Positions 26,647 to 35,334 of a stretch of DNA of 64,000 nt are shown here, in pieces (the first letter of the stretch is position 1; the number at the start of each line of letters is the position of its first letter). The position numbers and the translations under genes are program-made. The notes below the pieces were generated by a model. The model was not told the DNA's origin, searched no databases, and saw only the letters and a list, made by a program, of their open reading frames with translations. The DNA is from Micromonospora alfalfae (GTDB lineage Bacteria; Actinomycetota; Actinomycetes; Mycobacteriales; Micromonosporaceae), in contig NZ_JAKKFH010000012.1 in the NCBI RefSeq assembly GCF_022230925.1, forward strand, positions 124,001-188,000, read 5' to 3'.

Positions 26647-29007
26647 ATGTCCGAGACCTTGGCCGCCGACGGCGGCGGGCTTTCCCTTACCGGAAGCAAT
26701 GTCACCTACGTCGTCATCGCCGCGGTTGTCGCGCTGGTGGCACTCGGTTTCGCTGCCGCCCTGACAAAAACGGTGCTGGCCGCTGGTAAGGGCACCGAAA
26801 AAATGCAGGAGATCTCGGGGGCGGTCCAGGAGGGCGCCTCGGCCTACCTGCTCCGGCAATTCCGCACCCTGGCGATCTTCGTCGTCATCGCCGTCGTGCT
26901 GCTCTTCCTGCTTCCGGTGCACGACACCGATGGCAGTGAACTCGCTGTGAAGATCGGCCGCTCACTGTTCTTCGTGGTGGGCGCCCTGTTCAGCGCGTTC
27001 ATCGGCGGCGCCGGCATGTGGCTGGCCACCAGGGCCAACCTGCGCGTGGCCGCCGCCGCGAGGGAGCGGGCAGGCGGCCGCGAGGCGGCCATGAAGATCG
27101 CGTTCCGAACCGGGGGGGTCGTCGGCTTCTTCACCGTCGGCCTCGGCCTCTTCGGTGCCGCGCTGGTCGTCCTGCTCTACCGGGGTGACGCGCCGACGGT
27201 GCTGGAGGGCTTCGGCTTCGGCGCCGCGCTGCTCGCGATGTTCATGCGGGTCGGCGGTGGCATCTTCACCAAGGCCGCCGACGTCGGGGCCGACCTGGTC
27301 GGCAAGGTCGAGCAGGGCATCCCCGAGGATGACCCACGCAACGCCGCCACCATCGCCGACAACGTGGGCGACAACGTCGGTGACTGCGCCGGCATGGCCG
27401 CCGACCTGTTCGAGTCGTACGCGGTGACGCTGGTCGCCGCGCTGATCCTCGGCCGCGCCGCGTTCGGCGAGGAGGGCCTGGTCTTCCCGCTGATCATCTC
27501 CACCATCGGCGTGCTGATCGCGATCGTCGGTGTCTTCATCACCCGGCTGCGCGCCTCCGACCGTAACGCCCTGACCGCGATCAACCGGGCCTTCTACCTG
27601 TCGGCGGTGCTCTCCGCTGTGCTGGTGGCGATCGCCGCCTACGCGTACCTGCCGGCGACCTTCGGCGAGTTCGACAGCGGGCTCACCGACGCGCCCGGCA
27701 ACCCCCGGCTGGTCGCCATCGGCGCGGTGGTCATCGGCATCGTGCTGGCCGCCGCGATCCAGGCGCTGACCGGCTACTTCACCGAGACCAACCGGCGCCC
27801 GGTGCAGGACATCGGCAAGAGCTCGCAGACCGGTGCGGCGACGGTGATCCTGGCCGGCATCAGCATCGGCCTGGAGTCGGCTGTCTACTCGGCCCTGCTG
27901 ATCGGCGCCGGCGTCTTCGGGGCGTTCCTGCTCGGCGGCAGCTCCATCACGCTGTCGCTGTTCGCTGTGGCGTTGGCCGGCACCGGCCTGCTCACCACCG
28001 TCGGCGTGATCGTCGCGATGGACACCTTCGGGCCGATCTCCGACAACGCGCAGGGCATCGCCGAGATGTCCGGTGACCTCGACGAGCACGGCGCTCGCAC
28101 GCTGACCGAGCTGGACGCGGTCGGCAACACCACCAAGGCGATCACCAAGGGCATCGCGATCGCCACGGCGGTGCTCGCCGCGACCGCGCTGTTCGGCTCG
28201 TACACCGACTCGCTCCGCAGCGCGTACGCGACGGCTGGCGTGGGCGACGTCGGGACGGAGATCCTCAACTCGCTGAACGTGGCGAACCCGCGCAACCTGG
28301 TCGGCCTGATCATCGGCGCGGCGGTGGTCTTCCTCTTCTCCGGGCTGGCCATCAACGCGGTGTCCCGCTCGGCCGGTGCCGTGGTGATGGAGGTCCGCCG
28401 GCAGTTCCGTGAGCTGCCCGGCATCATGGACGGCACCCAGCGCCCGGAGTACGGCAAGGTCGTCGACATCTGCACCAGGGACGCACAGCGCGAGCTGATG
28501 ACCCCCGGCCTGCTCGCCATCCTGGCGCCGATCGCTGTCGGCTTCGGCCTCGGGCCCGGCGCGCTCGCTGCGTACCTGGCTGGTGCGATCGGTGCCGGCA
28601 CCCTGATGGCGGTGTTCCTGTCCAACTCCGGTGGGGCCTGGGACAACGCCAAGAAGCTGGTCGAGGACGGCGCGTACGGGGGCAAGGGCTCCGAGGCGCA
28701 CGCCGCCACTGTCATCGGCGACACCGTCGGTGACCCGTTCAAGGACACCGCCGGCCCGGCGATCAACCCGCTGATCAAGGTGATGAACCTGGTCTCGCTG
28801 CTGATCGCGCCCGCGGTGGTGGCCTGGAGCGTGGGCGACGACCGCAACGTCGGCCTGCGGGTCGGCATCGCGCTGGTCGCGACGCTGATCATCGTGGCGT
28901 CGGTGGTGTTCAGCAAGCGCAAGGGCATCGCGATGTCCGACTCGGACGTCGATGGCAACACCGGCGCGGGCAGCACCGATCACCGCCCGGAGACGGTCAA
29001 CGCCTGA
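26647..29007 (+). CDS. hppA: membrane-bound proton-translocating pyrophosphatase
   Basis: Integral membrane H+-PPase of 786 residues that couples pyrophosphate hydrolysis to proton export. ATG 26647 follows AGGAGGA. The pyrophosphate-binding region GGGIFTKAADVGADLVGKVE and DNVGDNVGDCAGMAADLFES is present, and a second cluster (TVIGDTVGDPFKDTAGPA) lies near the C-terminus. Residues 493-498 are GNTTKA; Lys497 there, instead of Ala, marks the K+-independent class. Many membrane helices are evident. It is monocistronic or leads the lipoprotein gene 51 bases on. Confidence 0.97.
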   Translation: MSETLAADGGGLSLTGSNVTYVVIAAVVALVALGFAAALTKTVLAAGKGTEKMQEISGAVQEGASAYLLRQFRTLAIFVVIAVVLLFLLPVHDTDGSELAVKIGRSLFFVVGALFSAFIGGAGMWLATRANLRVAAAARERAGGREAAMKIAFRTGGVVGFFTVGLGLFGAALVVLLYRGDAPTVLEGFGFGAALLAMFMRVGGGIFTKAADVGADLVGKVEQGIPEDDPRNAATIADNVGDNVGDCAGMAADLFESYAVTLVAALILGRAAFGEEGLVFPLIISTIGVLIAIVGVFITRLRASDRNALTAINRAFYLSAVLSAVLVAIAAYAYLPATFGEFDSGLTDAPGNPRLVAIGAVVIGIVLAAAIQALTGYFTETNRRPVQDIGKSSQTGAATVILAGISIGLESAVYSALLIGAGVFGAFLLGGSSITLSLFAVALAGTGLLTTVGVIVAMDTFGPISDNAQGIAEMSGDLDEHGARTLTELDAVGNTTKAITKGIAIATAVLAATALFGSYTDSLRSAYATAGVGDVGTEILNSLNVANPRNLVGLIIGAAVVFLFSGLAINAVSRSAGAVVMEVRRQFRELPGIMDGTQRPEYGKVVDICTRDAQRELMTPGLLAILAPIAVGFGLGPGALAAYLAGAIGAGTLMAVFLSNSGGAWDNAKKLVEDGAYGGKGSEAHAATVIGDTVGDPFKDTAGPAINPLIKVMNLVSLLIAPAVVAWSVGDDRNVGLRVGIALVATLIIVASVVFSKRKGIAMSDSDVDGNTGAGSTDHRPETVNA

Positions 29008-29058
29008 TCCAGGAACGGCCCGATGCCACACCTGGCCAAAGGCCGTACGCTGCAACGC

Positions 29059-29598
29059 ATGCGTACGTGCCGGGCGTCTGCCGCCGGAAAGTTCACGGTG
29101 GTCCTGGCCACGATCGTCGTCCTGGCCGGCTGCGGCGGGGGTCCCAGCCCACGGGCCTGGGCGGCCTCGGTCTGCGGTGCCCTCACCCCGTGGCGCTCCG
29201 AGATCAACAAGCTGACCAGCAGCACTGACGAGCAGATGACCGCGCAGACCACGCCGGCGCAGGCCAAGGAGAACCTGGTGCGGCTCTTCGATGGGGCGGA
29301 GCAGGCCAGCGAGGCCGCGCGCCGCAAGGTGGAGAAGGCGGGCATCCCGGAGGCGGAGAACGGTGAGGCCATCTCCGCCGGATTCCGTGGCTCCCTGGGA
29401 AAGATGCGGGACGCGTACGGTCGTGCCCGGGACACCATCGACGGCCTGGCCACCGGCGAGCCGACAGTCTTCTACGACGGGGTGCGGGCCGCCGTGGAGA
29501 CCCTCAACAAGGAGTACGACGCCAGCGCGCTGGACACCAGCAAGCTCAACTCCGAGGAGTTGAAACAGGCATTCGACGAGGTGCCGGAGTGTCGCTGA
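29059..29598 (+). CDS. putative lipoprotein of unknown function
   Basis: Exported protein of 179 residues. From ATG 29059 it opens with a short basic segment, a hydrophobic stretch (FTVVLATIVVLAGC) and a lipobox whose Cys is residue 25. A longer form from ATG 29023 has a slightly better ribosome site (AGGAAC). The mature part is helical and charged (RSEINKLTSSTDEQM … LVRLFDGAEQASEAARRKVE). Anchoring on the outer face of the membrane is inferred. The stop overlaps the next start by 10 bases. Confidence 0.8.
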   Translation: MRTCRASAAGKFTVVLATIVVLAGCGGGPSPRAWAASVCGALTPWRSEINKLTSSTDEQMTAQTTPAQAKENLVRLFDGAEQASEAARRKVEKAGIPEAENGEAISAGFRGSLGKMRDAYGRARDTIDGLATGEPTVFYDGVRAAVETLNKEYDASALDTSKLNSEELKQAFDEVPECR

Positions 29599-30323
29599 GC
29601 GGGCTCGGTGACACCGGGAAGGCACAGCCGCCCCCGGCGCTGTTTCCCGCGCCCGAGTCCGACACGCCCACTCCCGGGCGACGCCGCCGCGGCGTGCCGC
29701 AGGCCGGCCCGGCGCAGCACGGCTCCTCCCAGCAGGGTGACGATGCGGGCCGGCAACTTGTCTTCTTCGGCGCGGACGCGGCCGAACCGACAGTCGCCGA
29801 CCTGGCCGGGTTGCTCGCCGGGCCGGGTGAGGTGGTCCGGATGGGCGGCACCGCCCGGCTCTCGGTGCAGGTGGACGCCGCCTGGCGGGTGCACGTGCTC
29901 GTCGCCGAGCTGGCGTCGCGTGGGCTGGCGGCCAGTTGGGAGCCGACCGAGGGCGCGCGACACGCCGTTCGTACCTCGTACACCCGGGTCTTGAAGCCGC
30001 TCGCGGCCGCCTGGCTGCACGGTACGACGAAACGCCCGCCGCACGCGTTCCACCTGACCGGTCGACGGTTGCGGCTGTGGCTCGCCGCCGCCGGGACGGC
30101 GGAGCCTCCGGACTGCTTCCTGTTGCGGCTGGGCGCCGACGACCAGGAGTGTTGGGAGTCGATCGGCGTGGCGCTCGCCTCGGCGGGGCTGGCCGGAACG
30201 CTGCTCGGCCCGGGTGAGGGCGGCCCGGCGTACCGGATCACCGGCCGCCGCCGACTCTCCCGGCTGGCCGAGCTGGTCGGCGCGCCGCCGCCCGCAGCCC
30301 CAACCAACACCTGGCCAACCTGA
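29589..30323 (+). CDS. conserved hypothetical protein upstream of topA
   Basis: Protein of 244 residues, GTG 29589 inside the end of the lipoprotein gene. The first 55 residues are Pro/Gly-rich and disordered. Then comes a globular part with RQLVFFGADAAEPTVADLAG, ARLSVQVDAAWRVHVLVAEL and HAFHLTGRRLRLWLAAAG. No catalytic motif is seen and I recognise no function. Similar proteins precede topA in other actinomycetes, to my knowledge. A dispersed hairpin follows 8 bases after the stop. Confidence 0.75.
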   Translation: MSLSGLGDTGKAQPPPALFPAPESDTPTPGRRRRGVPQAGPAQHGSSQQGDDAGRQLVFFGADAAEPTVADLAGLLAGPGEVVRMGGTARLSVQVDAAWRVHVLVAELASRGLAASWEPTEGARHAVRTSYTRVLKPLAAAWLHGTTKRPPHAFHLTGRRLRLWLAAAGTAEPPDCFLLRLGADDQECWESIGVALASAGLAGTLLGPGEGGPAYRITGRRRLSRLAELVGAPPPAAPTNTWPT

Positions 30324-30330
30324 CCCCCGG

Positions 30331-30405
30331 GTCGATCATGGAGTTGCGGTGGGGGACGTATTGCTCCTCCGGGGTTAAAACGCCCACCACAAGTCCATGA
30401 TCGAC
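30331..30405. repeat. dispersed GTCGATCATGGAGTTG hairpin, copy 2
   Basis: Arms 30331-30353 and 30383-30405 pair over 21 of 23 bases around a 29-base loop. The arms match the hairpin at 9611-9685 almost exactly. It begins 8 bases after the stop codon at 30323 and could terminate that operon before topA. Confidence 0.8.
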
Positions 30406-30740
30406 GCGATTGGGCGGTGCCGGCCGGGTGTCCGGTGCCGGACAGCGGGCGGGTCGATCCAGGCGGAAAACGGGCGGGTCGGGTCTCGGTGGTGGGTCCG
30501 CCATCGTCACAGTGACCCGCCTCGAGCCCTACCCACGGTGTACGGTGGCGCCGTCCGGCAGTGCTGAGCGCGGTGGGGCGGCGTCGACCGCCGCGTCGAA
30601 GCGTTTTGCGGCCCGCGAAACCCGAAACGCGGGCGGCGCGTTACGTTGGACATCCGGACCGCCGGTGCGACGGCGGGGTCGAAAGCGGTCGCTGTCCGGG
30701 CGCCGGCAGACCACGAGCAGGAGTGAGGTCGGGGAGAGAC
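30406..30740 (+). promoter_or_regulatory. upstream region of topA
   Basis: With the hairpin above, this makes a gap of 417 bases without a supported gene. It ends in GGGGAGA before the GTG start of topA. No promoter elements were assigned with confidence. topA promoters are often supercoiling-sensitive; nothing here shows it directly. Confidence 0.4.
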
Positions 30741-33572
30741 GTGCCGAGCAACGCTGGAACCACCCGTCTGGTCATCGTCGAGTCACCGGCGAAGGCCAAG
30801 ACGATCTCGGGCTACCTTGGCCCGGGGTACGTCGTGGAGGCCAGCTTCGGTCACGTCCGCGACCTGCCGCGCAACGCCGCCGACGTGCCGGCCAAGTACA
30901 AGAAGGAACCCTGGGCCCGGCTCGGGGTGGACGTCGACAACGGCTTCCAGGCGCTCTACGTCGTCTCCGCCGACCGTAAGCAGCAGATCAGCAAGCTGGT
31001 GAAGCTGGCCAAGGAAGTCGACGAGATCTTCCTGGCGACGGATGAGGACCGCGAGGGCGAGGCGATCGCCTGGCACCTGGTCGAGACGCTCAAGCCCAAG
31101 GTCCCGGTCAAGCGGATGGTCTTCCACGAGATCACCAAGCCGGCGATCCAGGCGGCGGTGGCCAACCCCCGGGAGATCGACCGCGATCTGGTCGATGCCC
31201 AGGAGGCGCGCCGGATCCTCGACCGGCTGTACGGCTACGAGGTCTCCCCGGTGCTGTGGAAGAAGGTCATGCCGCGGCTCTCGGCAGGCCGGGTGCAGTC
31301 CGTGGCGACCCGCATCGTGGTCGAGCGGGAGCGGCAGCGGATGGCCTTCCGCACCGCCGAGTACTGGGACATCCTGGCCACCCTCGCCGTGGCGAACGCC
31401 GGTGAGGGGCCGCGAAACTTCAACGCCACACTGATCGCGTTGAACGGTGACCGGATCGCCACCGGTAAGGACTTCGAGCCGACCACCGGTCGGGTTCGGG
31501 CCGGCGCCGGGGTGGTGCACCTCGACGAGAGCGGCGCCCGTGGCTTGGCGGCCCGGCTCGACGGACGGCCGTTCACCGTCACCCGGGTCGAGGAGAAGCC
31601 CTACCGCCGTCGCCCGTACGCGCCGTTCATCACCTCGACCCTCCAGCAGGAGGCGGCCCGCAAGCTGCGCCTGTCCTCGCAGCAGACGATGCGCACCGCG
31701 CAGCGCCTGTACGAGAACGGCTACATCACCTATATGCGTACCGACTCGGTCAACCTGTCGGAGACCGCCATCTCGGCGGCCCGCCGACAGATCGTCGAGC
31801 TGTACGGCGAGCGCAGCGTTCCGCCGGAGCCGCGCCGCTACACCGGCAAGGTGAAGAACGCGCAGGAGGCGCACGAGGCGATCCGCCCGGCGGGGGACAA
31901 CTTCCGTACCCCGGGCGAGGTGGCCAAGGAGCTGTCCGCCGAGGAGTTCAAGCTCTACGAGCTGATCTGGCGGCGCACCATCGCCTCGCAGATGACCGAC
32001 GCGGTCGGCTCCAGCGTGTCGGTGCGCATCCGGGCGGTCTCCACCTCGCAGGAGGAAGCCGACTTCGGCGCGACCGGCAAGACCATCACCGACCCGGGCT
32101 TCCTGCGCGCCTACGTCGAGTCGAGCGACGACGAGAACGCCGAGGCCGAGGACGCCGAGCGTCGGCTGCCCACCCTGGTCAAGGATCAGCCGTTGACCGC
32201 CGACGAGCTGGCCGCGCAGGGTCACCACACCCAGCCGCCGTCGCGCTACACCGAAGCGTCGCTGGTCAAGGCCCTGGAAGAGCTGGGCATCGGCCGCCCG
32301 TCCACCTACGCGTCGATCATGCAGACGATCCAGGACCGGGGGTACGTCACCAAGCGCGGCCAGGCGATGATCCCGACGTTCCTGGCCTTCGCGGTGATCG
32401 GGCTGATGGAGCGGCACTACCCACGCCTCATCGACTACGACTTCACGGCCACGATGGAGAACGAGCTGGACGAGATCGCCGGCGGTGACCACGCTGCTGT
32501 CGACTTCCTCACGGCGTTCTACTTCGGCAGCTCCAACGGTGCCGGCGACCAGGACATCGCCCGTTCCGGCGGGCTCAAGAAGCTGGTCACCGAGAACCTC
32601 AGCGACATCGACGCCCGCAGCGTCAACTCCATCCCGCTCTTCACCGACGACGACGGCCGCGAGGTCGTCGTGCGGGTCGGCCGCTACGGGCCGTACCTGC
32701 AACGGGAGTTGCCCGGTGGCGAGCAGCCGGCACCGGCCGCCGAGGGCGAGGAGGGCGGCTCCCAGGGTGACCGGGCGCCGATCCCCGAGGGCCTGGCCCC
32801 GGACGAGCTGACCCCGGAGAAGGTGCACGAGCTGTTCCTGGGCGGCAGCGGCGAGCGCAAGCTCGGCGACGACCCCGGCACCGGCGAGCCGATCGTGCTC
32901 AAGTCCGGCCGGTTCGGCCCGTACGTGTCAAGCGGCGAGCGGAAGTCGTCGCTGCTGCGGACGCAGACGCCGGACTCGCTGACCCTGGAGGAGGCGCTCA
33001 AGCTGCTCAGCCTTCCCCGGCTGATCGGTGTCGCGCCGGACGGCGTCGAGGTCTTCGCCAACAACGGCCGCTACGGCCCGTACGTCAAGCAGGGCGAGGA
33101 GTTCCGTTCGCTGGACTCCGAGGACAAGATGTTCACCGTCACGCTGGACGAGGCGCTGGCTCTGCTGGCCGCCCCGAAGGCGCGTGGACGGCGAGCCGCG
33201 GCGCCGCCCCTGCGCGAGATGGGCGTGGACCCGGCGACCGAGAAGCCGATGGTGATCAAGGACGGCCGGTTCGGCCCGTACGTGACCGACGGTGAGTTCA
33301 ACGCGTCGCTGCGGCGCGGGCAGACGCCGGAGGCGCTGACCATCGAGGAAGCGTCCGAGATGTTGGCCGAGAAGCGGGCGAAGGGTCCGGCGCCGCGGAA
33401 GAAGGCGGCGGCGAAGAAGGCGCCAGCGAAGAAGGCGACTGCCACGAAGAAGACGGCCGCCGCCAGCAAGTCCACCGCCGCGAAGAAGACCACCACTGCC
33501 AAGGCGACGGCGGCGAAGAAGGCTCCGGCGAAGAAGGCCGCCCCGCGCAAGGCAGCTACCAGCACCGAGTAA
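30741..33572 (+). CDS. topA: DNA topoisomerase I
   Basis: Type IA topoisomerase of 943 residues that relaxes negative supercoils. GTG 30741 is chosen for its GGGGAGA site and because the protein then starts at the Toprim domain (LVIVESPAKAKTI). The metal motif ATDEDREGEAIAWHL follows, and the active-site Tyr is residue 331 in TYMRTDS. The C-terminal third has topoisomerase repeats (GRYGPYL, GRFGPYV, GRYGPYV, GRFGPYV) in place of zinc fingers. A tail of about 55 residues is rich in KKAPAKKA-type Lys repeats, as in other actinobacteria, where it aids DNA binding. Confidence 0.98.
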   Translation: MPSNAGTTRLVIVESPAKAKTISGYLGPGYVVEASFGHVRDLPRNAADVPAKYKKEPWARLGVDVDNGFQALYVVSADRKQQISKLVKLAKEVDEIFLATDEDREGEAIAWHLVETLKPKVPVKRMVFHEITKPAIQAAVANPREIDRDLVDAQEARRILDRLYGYEVSPVLWKKVMPRLSAGRVQSVATRIVVERERQRMAFRTAEYWDILATLAVANAGEGPRNFNATLIALNGDRIATGKDFEPTTGRVRAGAGVVHLDESGARGLAARLDGRPFTVTRVEEKPYRRRPYAPFITSTLQQEAARKLRLSSQQTMRTAQRLYENGYITYMRTDSVNLSETAISAARRQIVELYGERSVPPEPRRYTGKVKNAQEAHEAIRPAGDNFRTPGEVAKELSAEEFKLYELIWRRTIASQMTDAVGSSVSVRIRAVSTSQEEADFGATGKTITDPGFLRAYVESSDDENAEAEDAERRLPTLVKDQPLTADELAAQGHHTQPPSRYTEASLVKALEELGIGRPSTYASIMQTIQDRGYVTKRGQAMIPTFLAFAVIGLMERHYPRLIDYDFTATMENELDEIAGGDHAAVDFLTAFYFGSSNGAGDQDIARSGGLKKLVTENLSDIDARSVNSIPLFTDDDGREVVVRVGRYGPYLQRELPGGEQPAPAAEGEEGGSQGDRAPIPEGLAPDELTPEKVHELFLGGSGERKLGDDPGTGEPIVLKSGRFGPYVSSGERKSSLLRTQTPDSLTLEEALKLLSLPRLIGVAPDGVEVFANNGRYGPYVKQGEEFRSLDSEDKMFTVTLDEALALLAAPKARGRRAAAPPLREMGVDPATEKPMVIKDGRFGPYVTDGEFNASLRRGQTPEALTIEEASEMLAEKRAKGPAPRKKAAAKKAPAKKATATKKTAAASKSTAAKKTTTAKATAAKKAPAKKAAPRKAATSTE

Positions 33573-33611
33573 CTCCCGTCCGGGCCGCTCTGATCCGTGA
33601 CGCGGCGCTCC

Positions 33612-33660
33612 AGATCTTGGACAGTTTCCGTCTTCTCTGAACGGAAACTGTCCAAGATCT
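33612..33660. terminator. 20-bp perfect hairpin downstream of topA
   Basis: Arms 33612-33631 (AGATCTTGGACAGTTTCCGT) and 33641-33660 are exact complements with a 9-base loop, 40 bases after the topA stop. The length of the stem and lack of a T-tract resemble the dispersed hairpins elsewhere in the window, though the sequence differs. Confidence 0.7.
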
Positions 33661-33781
33661 ACGGCTGTGGTCGTGGTCCAGGTGTTTCCGATCACGCTGA
33701 GGTGGTGCCGCTCGTCGCTTCGCCGGTACCGCCGTACCGCTTGGTCATGCCGATCTGCGAGCTGTGCCCGCCGAGGTTGAG

Positions 33782-34411
33782 ATGATCCGCAAGAGGCGGG
33801 CGGGCGGCGAGAAGCGGGCTGCCGTTCTCGACGCCGTGGCCGCCGTGCTGGCGACCCGTGGCTACGAGAACACCCGCTTCATCGACGTGTCAGCGGCCGG
33901 CGGGGTGGCGATCAGCACCCTCCAGACCTACTTCGGCTCCCGCGAAGACATGATCATCGAGGCCATGCAGGTCTTCACCGACCGGGAGGTGGAGGCCCTG
34001 CGAGCGGTGTCCGCCGCCGAGGCCGATCCGTGGCGACGACTCGTCGCGCTGGTGGACCGGAGCCTGCACAACTCGGAGAGCACAAGGCAGGTCCTGGTCG
34101 AGTTCTGGCGCTCCGCGATGCGCGACGACGAACTCCGCGACTACAGCGCCACTGTGCAGCAGCGCTACCGGGAGCCCTTCCTGGCCGCCGTCCGGGAGGG
34201 CGCCGCCCGGGGGGCGTTCACGCCGGCCCACGATGCCGAGGCGGTGACGGATCTCCTGCTCGCCGCGCTGGCCGGTCTGATCGTCTCGCGGGTTCAGCAC
34301 CATCCCACGCCGGCGCCAGCGAACTTCCGCGACGTCCTGCTGACCCAGCTCAGACTGATGCTGGGTGTCAGCGACTCCGAAACCACACCCGAACGGATCG
34401 AGGCACGATGA
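33782..34411 (+). CDS. TetR family transcriptional regulator
   Basis: Regulator of 209 residues. ATG 33782 is preferred over GTG 33764 because CCGAGG lies seven bases before it. The N-terminal helix-turn-helix is typical (AVLDAVAAVLATRGYENTRFIDVSAAGGVAISTLQTYFGSRED, residues about 15-57, given in parts). The remainder is the helical ligand-binding domain. It overlaps the next gene by ATGA and so probably controls the small operon that follows, whose enzymes are largely decayed. Confidence 0.9.
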   Translation: MIRKRRAGGEKRAAVLDAVAAVLATRGYENTRFIDVSAAGGVAISTLQTYFGSREDMIIEAMQVFTDREVEALRAVSAAEADPWRRLVALVDRSLHNSESTRQVLVEFWRSAMRDDELRDYSATVQQRYREPFLAAVREGAARGAFTPAHDAEAVTDLLLAALAGLIVSRVQHHPTPAPANFRDVLLTQLRLMLGVSDSETTPERIEAR

Positions 34412-34707
34412 CCACCGTCGAGATCACCCGGTTCCGCGTCCCCGCCGAGCGCGCGGAGGATCTGCTGGCCGCGCGGCCGGCGATGCTGCGCGACTTCGAG
34501 GCCGATCGCGCCGGCTTCCTCGGCGCACGGCTGATCCGGCTGGGCGCGGACGAGTGGCTGGACATCGTCTTCTGGGCTTCGTCCGAGGACCACGCCGAAT
34601 CCCGCCGCCGGGGCGCGAACCGGCCCGGCATCCAGACGTTCTTCTCCCTGATCGACTCGGTGATCAGCGCCGAGGAGGGCACGACGACCGACGTGGTGGG
34701 TGCGTGA
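34408..34707 (+). CDS. antibiotic biosynthesis monooxygenase (ABM)-like small protein
   Basis: Protein of 99 residues, start overlapping the TetR stop (ATGA). It fits the dimeric ferredoxin-like ABM fold: VEITRFRVPAERAEDLLAAR at the start, then FLGARLIRLGADEWLDIVFW and SSEDHAESRRRGANRPG. Members include cofactor-free monooxygenases and many proteins of unknown role. It is coupled to the next remnant by TGATG. Confidence 0.82.
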   Translation: MTTVEITRFRVPAERAEDLLAARPAMLRDFEADRAGFLGARLIRLGADEWLDIVFWASSEDHAESRRRGANRPGIQTFFSLIDSVISAEEGTTTDVVGA

Positions 34708-34856
34708 TGCGCGCCGCGTGGTACGACAGGCAGGGCCCGGCACGCGGCGATCTGCGTTACCCCATCGCCGCCCGTCTTCCGCTGGCGGAGATCGCACACG
34801 CGCACGAGTTGGCCGAACACAGCTCGGCCAGCGGCCGGGTCGTCCTGGACATCTGA
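34707..34856 (+). pseudogene. quinone/alcohol oxidoreductase with internal deletion
   Basis: Open frame of only 49 codons that joins the two ends of a zeta-crystallin-type NADPH:quinone oxidoreductase. The start MRAAWYDRQGPA is the usual first strand. The rest, YPIAARLPLAEIAHAHELAE followed by GRVVLDI, is the usual last helix and strand. The whole catalytic and nucleotide-binding middle (some 250-280 residues in the family) is gone. The frame is preserved across the join. It cannot fold as an enzyme. It was probably the third gene of the TetR operon. Confidence 0.75.
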
Positions 34857-34872
34857 AGGGCCCGAAACGACC

Positions 34873-35298
34873 ATGATCTGGACAGCCGGCTTCCGGACCC
34901 ACGTTCTGGTCCACTTCGGTATCAACGACCTCGGTCTGCCGGCCATGTTGGGCGAGCCGGCAGTCACCGCCGACGCCCTCGTCGAGGGCTTCCGCGAGCT
35001 GGCCGACCGCGCCCACGGCGCCGGTCTGCGGATCGTCGCCGCCACCATCGGCCCCTTCGCGGGCGGTGGCCCGGAGATCAGCACACCGGCAGGCCTCGCC
35101 ACCCGACGCGAGGTGAACGACTGGATCCGTACTACTGACGCCTTCGACGCCGTCTTCGACGTGGCGAGCGCTGTCGCGGACCCGCACGCCCCCGACCACA
35201 TCCACCCGGCGCTGGACAGCGGCGACGGCATGCACCTGAACGACAGGGGCGCGGAGGCGATGGCCGACGCGGTGAACCTGGACGACCTGGCGCTCTAG
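34873..35298 (+). pseudogene. SGNH/GDSL hydrolase, C-terminal fragment
   Basis: 141 codons matching the C-terminal half of an SGNH esterase: block III GINDLGLP near the start (GxND), and block V DGMHLNDRG near the end (His of the catalytic dyad). The N-terminal GDS block with the nucleophile Ser is missing, and nothing upstream in frame supplies it. It follows another damaged gene by 16 bases, which suggests one deletion or a series of them in this segment. Confidence 0.72.
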
Positions 35299-35334
35299 CG
35301 CTGGTCACCGCGACGGCGTGCGCCGACGGAGCCG

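Noticed and set aside
26962..29625. 887-codon open frame opposite hppA
   Set aside because: Antisense shadow of a clear proton pyrophosphatase; the translation is His/Arg/Gln-rich with no fold signature.
30783..32828. 681-codon open frame opposite topA
   Set aside because: Antisense shadow of topA, no ribosome site and no recognisable domain.
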